Shown in pieces: positions 31,603-39,393 of a stretch of 39,393 nt of DNA; position 1 is the stretch's first letter; each line of letters starts with the position of its first letter. The notes under the pieces were generated by a model. The model saw only the letters and a list, made by a program, of their open reading frames with translations, was not told the DNA's origin and did no database searches. The position numbers were made by a program, and so were the translations under genes. This DNA comes from Clostridia bacterium (lineage in GTDB: Bacteria > Bacillota > Clostridia > Oscillospirales > Acutalibacteraceae). Where the stretch lies: positions 1-39,393 of the forward strand of contig JAFQBE010000018.1 in NCBI GenBank assembly GCA_017416765.1. The letters run 5' to 3'.

Positions 31603-34600
31603 CTATCTCTCCATTTCTTTTTTAGATTTGTCGGTAGCTTCCATATCCTCGTCAGGCTCTCCAAGGTCTGCACCCTCACGCTCGTGCTTATCCATATTAA
31701 GAAGTGCATCCACAATAGCAAGTCGTTCCAACTTTGCCTGAAGCTCTGCTTCCTGCGGAAACTCTTTTTGAGATTCCACCTTTGCCATTTCAAACTGCCT
31801 TTTTGTTTCTTCAAGGTTTTCTCTTGTAGCTTCAAGACGTTTCGGTAGTCCTTCAAGTGCGTTGTCAAGTCGTTGTATGTTACCGAACACATCGGCACCA
31901 AGCTCCACCTTATGACTGAGCGTACCTTTCAGGGTTACATAGAATTTACTGTATTCAAAGGACAGCTCCATTGAAAAACCTCTGTAATCACCGATAGGTG
32001 TCGGTTCAGGTGTTTTCTGTAAGCGGCATCTTTCAATCAAGGCTTCGCCGGCTTTGTCCTTTTCGTAATAAGCAAGACCGTCTATTGTCATCGGATAGAA
32101 TTTATCCTCTTGCTTTGGATGCTGTGCTACGACTGCAATATCCGATTCAAAGCCTTTTATATGCTCTGTTAGCTCGGCTATTTTCTTCGGATAATACTTT
32201 ATAACCTTATCCTCAAGCTCGTATTTCTGCGACATAAAGCTCGCTTTTATAAGCTTCAGCTTTGCTACTTGCGTATCCAAGTCCATCTTTTCCTTAATAT
32301 GCGGATTGCCTGTTGCAAGAGCTTTTATCTCTGCATAGGAAAGTGCAGTTTCGTCTATATCCTCGGCACTACGAACCGGAGATTTGCTTGTCATAATCTG
32401 TGATATGAATTTCTGCTTATTCTCTACAAGCTGCCACATATAGCTGTCAAAGGTGTCTTTGGTTACATACCTGCGGATATGAACATCGGGGTTCGTGTTA
32501 CCTTGTCTTATAATACGACCTGCACGCTGTTCAAGGTCAGCAGGTCGCCACGGGCAGTCAAGGTCATGGGATGCGTAAAGCAGTCTTTGCACATTCGTTC
32601 CGGCTCCCATTTTAGCAGTAGAACCAAGAAGCACACGCACATCGCCTTTGCGAACTCTTGAAAACAGTTCCTTTTTCTTAACCTCGGTGTCTGCGTCGTG
32701 TATAAACTCGATTTCGCTCTCAGGCACACCGCTTGCTATCAGCTTTTCCCGTATATCGGTGTAAACATTAAATGTGCCGTCGTTCTTCGGAGTAGAAAGG
32801 TCACAGAAAACAAGCTGTGTTCCTCGTCTGTCGGTGGTTTCTTGCCAAATCTCAAAGACCTCTCTTGCACACGCCGATACCTTTGAGCTTTCATCATCGG
32901 GCAAGAGTGGGTTTATAAGCCTTTGGTCAAGTGCTAATTTTCTGCCATCGTTTGTAATTTTCAGCATATTGTCAACGGTCGGATCAACCATTTTATTACG
33001 CACTCTCTCGGCTCGGTCTGCAAGGTCAGAAACCATTTCCTTTTGTATATCGGTAGGTTCTACGGCGATTGTCTTATAGTGCGGTGTAGGTGTCGGAAGA
33101 TTAAGCATATCTGCCGTTTGTATATCCGCAACCTCTTTGAACATTGCCATAAGCTCAGGCAGGTTAAAGAACTTTGCAAACCTTGTCTTTGCACGGTAGC
33201 CGCTGCCCTCCGGGGCAAGCTCTATTGCGGTTATGGTTTCACCGAAGGTAGATGCCCACGCATCAAAGTGTTGCAGGTGGTTTTTGCAAAGAGTGTCATA
33301 CTGCAAATATCTCTGCATTGTGTAAAGCTCCACCATACTGTTTGATACGGGTGTACCCGTTGCAAATATAACGCCTTTACCGCCTGTAAGCTCGTCAAGA
33401 TACTGTGTTTTCATAAAAAGGTCAGAGGACTTCTGTGCTTCAGTCTGTGCGATACCGCCGACATTTCGCATTTTGGTATATAAAAAAAGGTTTTTGTAGT
33501 AATGTGCTTCATCTACAAAAACCCTATCTACACCAAGCTCCTCAAAGGTAACAACATCATCTTTTCGGCTTTGGTCGTTTAGTTTGGCAAGTTTCGCTTC
33601 AAGTGAGCGCTGTGTTTTCACAAGCTGTTTTACGGTATAGCGTTCTGCGTTGTTTTCCTTTGCTTCGATGATACCGTCAAGCACTTCATCAAGCTGCCGT
33701 TGCAGTATTGCTTTCTGTCGTTCTGCTGACATCGGTATTTTCTCAAATTGGCTATGCCCGATGATAACCGCATCATAATCTCCGGTTGCAATTCTGCCGC
33801 AGAACTTTTTACGATTTTTGGTTTCAAAGTCCTTTTTGGTAGCAACAAGGATATTTGCCGCCGGATAGAGTTGTAAGAACTCAGCCGCCCATTGTTCGGT
33901 CAGGTGGTTCGGCACAACAAATAAGGATTTATTGCAAAGCCCTAAGCGTTTGCCCTCCATTGCTGCCGCAACCATAGTCCAAGTCTTTCCGGCTCCGACA
34001 ACATGACCTAAAAGCGAATTACCGCCGTACATTATTCTTGCAACGGCGTTCTTTTGGTGCTGTCTTAATGCTATTTCGGGGTTCATACCGGAGAATGTTA
34101 TATGACTGCCGTCGTATTCACGGGGGCGTGTGGAGTTAAACCGTTCATTATACATTCTTGTCAGAACCTCACGGCGTTCAGGGCTTTTCCATATCCAATC
34201 ATCGAAAGCCGCTTTTATAAGGTCTTGCTTTTGCTGTGCAATAGTCGTTTCTTTTTTGTTGAGCACAGGTTTCTTTCTGCCTTCTTCATCTTCAACATAG
34301 TCGAATATACGGACATCCTTCAGATTCAGCGTTTCCTCGATAATCTTATATGCACTAATACGCTTTGTGCCGTAGGTGTTGACTGCTTTGACACCTTTAT
34401 CAACGCTCTTGCCCGAAATCATCCATTCGCCCGATAAATCGGAGTATTTAACATCAATTCTGCTTCTTGCATAGTATGATGTTTCAAGAAGCTCAAAGGT
34501 AAACTGCTTTATATATTCCGGCGGAATCCAAGTAGAACCAAGACGCACCGTAATTTCACTTGCTGTCAAATCCTGCGGCTGAACCCTTGTAAGTGCTTCA

Positions 34601-37600
34601 ACATTCGGGGCAAATTCGGGGTGTTCTTCCGCTTTTTCCTTTGCTATGCGGAGCTTGTTTCTCACATTGCCCGAAAGGTATTCATCGGCGGTAAGATATT
34701 TTTCGTGTCCTACGCTGTAATCGTCATATAACGGGTTAAGGAATATAACACCTTGCAATTCCTCGCACAGTTCTTCTTCAGACTTGCCGGAAAGAGAGGA
34801 CATAAACTCAATATCAATCCTTGCTTTTTCTCCGAGTGATACCGCAAGAGCTTCAGATGCCGTATCAACATTAGTAATCTCGGTTTTTGCTCCGATTGTT
34901 CTCTTTGTAAACATATCGGCTTTGTGTTCAAGCTCGCCGTTTTCGTCAAGAACCTCAAGGGAGCACAAGAGGAAATATGAGCTGTCATCCGAGAACGCCA
35001 TAGCATTTCCACGGGAGTTTATAAGACCGTATTTTTTTGTGTAGTCGTCATAAAGCGTATTGAGCTTTTCTTGCTGTGCCTTAATATCTGCGTCGGAATA
35101 TCCCTCTGTCTGATACTCTATCAGTTCACGGACACAATCACGAATGCCAATCATACCCTTAATGCGGTTTTCGGCGGTGGAGTTCATTTCCACTTTACGC
35201 ATTATACTGTTTTCACGGAAATAAATATTGCCGTCAACAACTGTATAACTGAAATTCTTTACATTCGGATCAGCGGGGATAGATAAATCCTCATCATTTG
35301 AAATATCCTCATATTCATATTCCGTGATGGTAGCGTGAATATTTTGGATAGCATCATCAAGTTGCTCGGCAAGGGTTGTTTCCGTGTCCGGCTCACACGT
35401 CGGAGTGGGACCAAAAGGACCGCTTACCATTTGCATTTCGCCGAGAATCATATCGGGGTTATCCACAAAATACTGATTTACGGTTATGCCATTTTCAAGC
35501 GTTCCTAAGTGTACCCAATCCGGCATAATATCTGTCATCTTATCTCTTTTCTGTAAAAAGAGTATATCTGCCGTAACCTCTGTGCCTGCATTTGCCTTAA
35601 AAGCATTGTTCGGAAGTCGTATTGCTCCAACAAGGTCAGCTCTCTGTGCGATATACTTTCTTATGTTGGAGTTTTGCTTATCCATAGTGCCGCTTGAAGT
35701 AATAAAAGCAACAATACCGCCGGGGCGAACCTTATCCAAGGTCTTTGCGAAAAAGTAGTCGTGAATAAGGAAATTATGCTTGTTGTATTTCTTATCAAGC
35801 ACCTTGTAATCACCGAAAGGCACATTTCCGATAGCTACATCAAAGAAGCTGTCGGGAAGTGTTGTATCCTCAAAGCCTTGTATTGCAACAGAGTTTTTCT
35901 GATAAAGCTGCTGTGCAATTCGTCCGGTTATGGAATCTATTTCGATACCGTAGATTTTACTCAGGCTCATACTGTCGGGGACAAGTCCCATAAAGTTACC
36001 GATACCGCACGAAGGCTCCAAGATATTACCTTGCTCAAAACCCATATTACCCAGTGCTTTATACATAGCCTTGATTATTACGGGTGATGTGTAGTGAGCA
36101 TTAAGTGTTGAAGCTCTTGCTTGTGTGTATTCTTCGGGGGTAAGTGCTGCATAAAGCTCCTGAAATTCATTTGCCCAATTCGGTTTACTTTCATCAAAGG
36201 CATCTGCAAGACCGCCCCAACCGACATATTCCGAGAGTATAGCTTGTTCTTCGGGTGTTGCAAGTCGTCTTTCAGATTCACATTCTTTCAGAACCCGTAT
36301 TGCTTCCATATTCTTGCGGAACTTTTCTTTCGGGCCGCCGTAGCCGAGTTCGTCATTATCAATGGCGAAGTTACGGCGCTCCGACATCGGTATTTCAGGA
36401 TATACAACCGTATTTGCAACCTTTGACGGTTTAGGCATTTCAAAGGCAGGTGTTATAACCTCGTCGGCTTTTTCTATGCTTTCAAGGTGTGCCTTTACAA
36501 ACTCAATACTTTCTCTGCGAAATATAGGAAAGCCTGTGCTGTTTTCAAAGATTATATCTTTAAGGCTTGCACTACCTGATACATCGTCAACGCTGTCAAC
36601 AATGAATTTACGGTCATCAATGGTAAGTTCTCTGCCGACTAAATCATTTACCTCCGCAGGCTTTTGTTCTTCTTCTGCTTCTGTTGTTGCCAATACCTTT
36701 TCAGCGGACAATATCTTATATGCTTTTCTATCCTCATCGGTAAGAATAACATCAAATCCGCCGTAAGTCAGCTTATCAACATAAGATTCAAGAATGTGCT
36801 TTGGAAATCCGCACATAGCATATCCGTAACCGTCAATGGTCTTTGCTGTGAGCGTAAGTTCAAGTGCGCTCGATGCCTTTTCTGCATCTACGCCGTATAT
36901 CTCATAGAAGTCACCGACAGGAAATAGTACGATGGTTTCGCCGTCATCGTCCTTATGAAGCTCGTTATAAAACTCCATTATCGGCTGTTCTTTTGGCTCG
37001 TAGAACGGTGTAAGCTGTTCATCGGTAAGATATACCAAGTCATCAAAGCTCATTCCCTCAAGCTCGTTTGTTATAAGCTCGGAAAGGCTGTCATACTTGA
37101 TTTCTTCCACTAATGTTTTATCAACATATTTGAGTATGGAAAACTCAATCAGATTTACATTGACTTCGATATTATGTTCGCCGTCCTCAGTAGAGGTAAA
37201 AGCAAGGCTCACGGCTCGTAAGTTCTCATAATCGGCACTTTCCGAATCAAATTCTTCTTTGACATATTCGTTGATAACACGCATAGCTTCGTCAAGCTCA
37301 CTTTGCTGTGCAGGTTTAGGTCTTTCGATACCGGGGAACAGATTATATGTTCCGTTCACATAGCTTTCAAGTGCGTTTGCAGCTTCTTCACGGTATTTAT
37401 AATATCTGTCATCGCTCGGTGTTTCCATTAAAAGAGCTTTCAGTTCCGTCAGCATTTCTGCTGTTTTGTCTGCATCGTCAAGTGTTTTTCTCACGATGGG
37501 TACAGCATCAGAATAGTCAAACCCATTAGGAAACGGACTGTATCTTTCAATAGGAACATTGCTAAAAGCGGTGTAAACGCTTCTTGCAACCTGATTTTTC

Positions 37601-39393
37601 TCATATTCAGTCATATATGCAATATCTTCATTTGTTGCATACCTGCCGTTTCTTACAAGAAAATCAATCCTTTTTTCTACCTGCGACCACGACAACGTAA
37701 CCTTTGAATACGGTTTTGAAAGGTCGCCACGGGATATTTCTAAACCTTTGGAGTCGTGACTTTGCCAACCGTCATCGACAGAGTAAAGAGAACCGCCGCC
37801 GATGCCGTATTCGCTTTTGAGGAAATCTGCTCGCTTTTTGTGGTCAGCTTCACGGAGGAAGTATGAGAGAATACGCATCTTGCCCTCGGATATTCCACTA
37901 CCGTGTGCAAGAACGGTGTCAACCTCGTTTTGAGTTATAAATCGTGTACTCTCAAACGGTGCATATTCTGCCGCAGTAAAGATTTTACGGGGGATGTTCA
38001 GTTCTTCAAGTGCGGTTATTGCTTCCTCGACAGGTTTGATATAATACCTCGGAAACTCTTTCCCGGAAGCGTAGGTTTTATGGACTATATCAATGATTTC
38101 GTTTCTTCTGTCCACATTAGCTAATGCCGCAGTCATACGCTCCATATCTGCCGGGTGTCCGCCCGGTCCCTCAAACTCGTCAAGCTCACCGTTATTGAAA
38201 TAGTCCCACAGCCAATATGCAATCTCGTATCTCTCGTTTTCGGATACCTTATCAAGCTCTGTCTGCGGCATATATCGTCCGAGATCTAAAAGCTCACCGA
38301 TACGCTTTGCGGCATCTTCCCAAGAGAGTGTGTAGCTTACATTTGTGTTTTCATTGCCGTATTGAATTTTAACGCCGCCGTCATCAAACCACGCAGAAAC
38401 ATTACTGCCGTTTATTATGAAGCCTTTACCGCCTGTGCCGTATTCCTTTTTAAGAAAGGTAACATTTTCTTCAAGCGGTCTTTGCTTTTCGTACTGCGTA
38501 CATATTCGCAGCTTACTGTTCTTACGGTTTCCACCGTCAGCGAGTACAACGTCAATAACTTCTTGGGGAATAGAAAAAGCAGGGCGAAACCTTAATCGCT
38601 CTGCTTCTCTTGCCATACTGTCGGCAACATCTTCATTTTCAATAAGGTCAAATAAACTTAGCTGTGAATCAAGTGTCTGACGACTACCTCTTCGGCGGAA
38701 TGTTTGAGGTTGTTCATAAGACCAACCCACAGTTGCGGGTTCTCCGCTTTGAACTGTTCCGTCAGTCCCTCGGCTTTCGCCATCTGTGAAGTCATCTGCT
38801 CGACTTGTTCCTTCGCTGTCTTGTCTATCTCCGACAGATGCTCCAGGAGGGTTCCCTGTATCATCATTGCCGAGTATAGGCTGCGTCTGTTCTGTTTCAG
38901 GAACTGCCTGCGCATCTGTCCGTATTTGCCTATCGGCTCGGTCGTCATCTTCGGCACTTCCAAGTTCGGAATCTGTATTCCGTTCTCCGTTCTGTAACTG
39001 ATTTCCGTCATAGGTCTCATTCCTTTCCGTATCATTATCTGTGTATTGTACCTCTTTGGTTTCATTATACTGTGCTTTTTCGGTTTCCGCAAAAATTTTT
39101 GCCTGATTTTTTTCTTTTTTGATTTCTGCACTTATCGTTGCGGAGATTTCCCGTAGTGCCTGCTCGGATATTGAGCTGACTGCATTACCAAGAACCGAGA
39201 TTGTTTCGGGTGTGCTGAAATCTACAATATGACGAAACTCTCCGTCATCAAAAACCTCTGCCGGGGACAGTCCCAAACGCTCCATAACCATATATGCAAC
39301 AGAGCTTTCAACAGTCCTTTGGAACTCCACATCAATATTGAGTTCGTCCAAGTCCTCCAAAAAGCTCCCGTACTTTGCATATTTCAGTTCGGA
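31603..39393 (-). CDS. Giant SNF2-like helicase / DNA methylase fusion (LtrC-like ICE protein), 5' end outside window
   Basis: The frame is open from its stop to the window edge. The first in-window start-like codon is TTG 39360, but eleven in-frame codons precede it without a stop or ribosome site, so the true start is beyond 39393. At least 2596 residues are visible. Counting from 39360, a tandemly duplicated domain occurs at about 281-386 and 493-595. A MutS domain-I-like module (GDFYEIYGVDAEKA, then LTLTAK, MCGFPKH) lies at about 815-880. An adenine-methylase domain has LEPSCGIGNFMG (about 1113) and the catalytic variant NVPF (about 1177). A superfamily-2 helicase has GHVVGAGKT (about 1784), VDEAHYYKN (about 1947), GTPVSNS and EQRAGRIIRQGN (about 2275). 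Coiled coil closes the protein. Family members travel with ICEs and probably protect or process transferred DNA; the mechanism is unproven. Confidence 0.9.
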   Translation of the reverse strand, partial: SELKYAKYGSFLEDLDELNIDVEFQRTVESSVAYMVMERLGLSPAEVFDDGEFRHIVDFSTPETISVLGNAVSSISEQALREISATISAEIKKEKNQAKIFAETEKAQYNETKEVQYTDNDTERNETYDGNQLQNGERNTDSELGSAEDDDRADRQIRTDAQAVPETEQTQPILGNDDTGNPPGASVGDRQDSEGTSRADDFTDGESRGTDGTVQSGEPATVGWSYEQPQTFRRRGSRQTLDSQLSLFDLIENEDVADSMAREAERLRFRPAFSIPQEVIDVVLADGGNRKNSKLRICTQYEKQRPLEENVTFLKKEYGTGGKGFIINGSNVSAWFDDGGVKIQYGNENTNVSYTLSWEDAAKRIGELLDLGRYMPQTELDKVSENERYEIAYWLWDYFNNGELDEFEGPGGHPADMERMTAALANVDRRNEIIDIVHKTYASGKEFPRYYIKPVEEAITALEELNIPRKIFTAAEYAPFESTRFITQNEVDTVLAHGSGISEGKMRILSYFLREADHKKRADFLKSEYGIGGGSLYSVDDGWQSHDSKGLEISRGDLSKPYSKVTLSWSQVEKRIDFLVRNGRYATNEDIAYMTEYEKNQVARSVYTAFSNVPIERYSPFPNGFDYSDAVPIVRKTLDDADKTAEMLTELKALLMETPSDDRYYKYREEAANALESYVNGTYNLFPGIERPKPAQQSELDEAMRVINEYVKEEFDSESADYENLRAVSLAFTSTEDGEHNIEVNVNLIEFSILKYVDKTLVEEIKYDSLSELITNELEGMSFDDLVYLTDEQLTPFYEPKEQPIMEFYNELHKDDDGETIVLFPVGDFYEIYGVDAEKASSALELTLTAKTIDGYGYAMCGFPKHILESYVDKLTYGGFDVILTDEDRKAYKILSAEKVLATTEAEEEQKPAEVNDLVGRELTIDDRKFIVDSVDDVSGSASLKDIIFENSTGFPIFRRESIEFVKAHLESIEKADEVITPAFEMPKPSKVANTVVYPEIPMSERRNFAIDNDELGYGGPKEKFRKNMEAIRVLKECESERRLATPEEQAILSEYVGWGGLADAFDESKPNWANEFQELYAALTPEEYTQARASTLNAHYTSPVIIKAMYKALGNMGFEQGNILEPSCGIGNFMGLVPDSMSLSKIYGIEIDSITGRIAQQLYQKNSVAIQGFEDTTLPDSFFDVAIGNVPFGDYKVLDKKYNKHNFLIHDYFFAKTLDKVRPGGIVAFITSSGTMDKQNSNIRKYIAQRADLVGAIRLPNNAFKANAGTEVTADILFLQKRDKMTDIMPDWVHLGTLENGITVNQYFVDNPDMILGEMQMVSGPFGPTPTCEPDTETTLAEQLDDAIQNIHATITEYEYEDISNDEDLSIPADPNVKNFSYTVVDGNIYFRENSIMRKVEMNSTAENRIKGMIGIRDCVRELIEYQTEGYSDADIKAQQEKLNTLYDDYTKKYGLINSRGNAMAFSDDSSYFLLCSLEVLDENGELEHKADMFTKRTIGAKTEITNVDTASEALAVSLGEKARIDIEFMSSLSGKSEEELCEELQGVIFLNPLYDDYSVGHEKYLTADEYLSGNVRNKLRIAKEKAEEHPEFAPNVEALTRVQPQDLTASEITVRLGSTWIPPEYIKQFTFELLETSYYARSRIDVKYSDLSGEWMISGKSVDKGVKAVNTYGTKRISAYKIIEETLNLKDVRIFDYVEDEEGRKKPVLNKKETTIAQQKQDLIKAAFDDWIWKSPERREVLTRMYNERFNSTRPREYDGSHITFSGMNPEIALRQHQKNAVARIMYGGNSLLGHVVGAGKTWTMVAAAMEGKRLGLCNKSLFVVPNHLTEQWAAEFLQLYPAANILVATKKDFETKNRKKFCGRIATGDYDAVIIGHSQFEKIPMSAERQKAILQRQLDEVLDGIIEAKENNAERYTVKQLVKTQRSLEAKLAKLNDQSRKDDVVTFEELGVDRVFVDEAHYYKNLFLYTKMRNVGGIAQTEAQKSSDLFMKTQYLDELTGGKGVIFATGTPVSNSMVELYTMQRYLQYDTLCKNHLQHFDAWASTFGETITAIELAPEGSGYRAKTRFAKFFNLPELMAMFKEVADIQTADMLNLPTPTPHYKTIAVEPTDIQKEMVSDLADRAERVRNKMVDPTVDNMLKITNDGRKLALDQRLINPLLPDDESSKVSACAREVFEIWQETTDRRGTQLVFCDLSTPKNDGTFNVYTDIREKLIASGVPESEIEFIHDADTEVKKKELFSRVRKGDVRVLLGSTAKMGAGTNVQRLLYASHDLDCPWRPADLEQRAGRIIRQGNTNPDVHIRRYVTKDTFDSYMWQLVENKQKFISQIMTSKSPVRSAEDIDETALSYAEIKALATGNPHIKEKMDLDTQVAKLKLIKASFMSQKYELEDKVIKYYPKKIAELTEHIKGFESDIAVVAQHPKQEDKFYPMTIDGLAYYEKDKAGEALIERCRLQKTPEPTPIGDYRGFSMELSFEYSKFYVTLKGTLSHKVELGADVFGNIQRLDNALEGLPKRLEATRENLEETKRQFEMAKVESQKEFPQEAELQAKLERLAIVDALLNMDKHEREGADLGEPDEDMEATDKSKKEMER

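Noticed and set aside
31603-39360. TTG at 39360 as the true start of the giant helicase/methylase.
   Set aside because: The frame stays open to the window edge, there is no ribosome site at that TTG, and the N-terminal residues read as the middle of a domain.

Overview
The window suggests a low-to-moderate-GC, Gram-positive gut-type Clostridia (Bacillota; possibly Ruminococcus/Oscillospiraceae-like, which is an inference). The signs are AAGGAGG-type ribosome binding sites, frequent TTG/GTG starts, S-layer-homology (SLH) and InlB-type surface proteins, and a conjugation module of the kind found in integrative conjugative elements (ICEs) of gut Clostridia. Essentially every convincing protein gene lies on the minus strand, so transcription runs from right to left. 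No rRNA, tRNA or CRISPR array was seen.

Right part (39393 to about 10905): conjugation machinery. In transcription order it encodes a giant helicase/DNA-methylase protein (its 5' end is outside the window), a DUF3848 protein, a small hypothetical protein, a hairpin-rich candidate oriT, a MobC-like accessory protein, a MOBP-type relaxase and a PcfB/DUF3801 protein. Next come a 1918-residue SLH surface protein and a small secreted InlB-repeat protein. Then follow the VirD4-type coupling protein and a Maff2/VirB2-like membrane protein, a complete-looking type III toxin-antitoxin locus (ToxN plus a promoter-driven RNA antitoxin with terminator), and VirB6-like, PrgI and VirB4 proteins. The block ends with small accessory genes, a stand-alone GGDEF-domain protein and a membrane-anchored NlpC/P60 hydrolase. 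Rho-independent terminators divide it into several transcription units.

Middle (10906 to 9430): a Tn916-type tyrosine integrase bracketed by shared short repeats and a 76-bp near-palindrome, which look like recombinase-binding or attachment sequences. Upstream of it, on the opposite strand, a sigma-A promoter followed about 120 bp later by a terminator suggests a small RNA.

Left-middle (9418 to 5788): a compact five-gene operon with overlapping or closely spaced genes and its own terminator. It encodes a SLOG-like nucleotide-binding protein, an M.EcoRI-type adenine methyltransferase without a cognate R.EcoRI, a DUF262 protein with a C-terminal HNH nuclease, a zinc-ribbon protein and an unrecognised protein. 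This is the best candidate for an undescribed system: a modification-dependent or modification-protected defence operon carried next to the integrase. It is followed directly by what looks like the C-terminal stub of an HD-GYP phosphodiesterase gene.

Left end (5500 to 1): a TetR regulator with a textbook promoter and a candidate autoregulatory operator, then the start of a very large secreted beta-helix/Ig/InlB-repeat surface protein that runs out of the window. Paired palindromes overlap the surface gene's putative promoter. Whether this end is host chromosome or element cannot be decided from the window alone.
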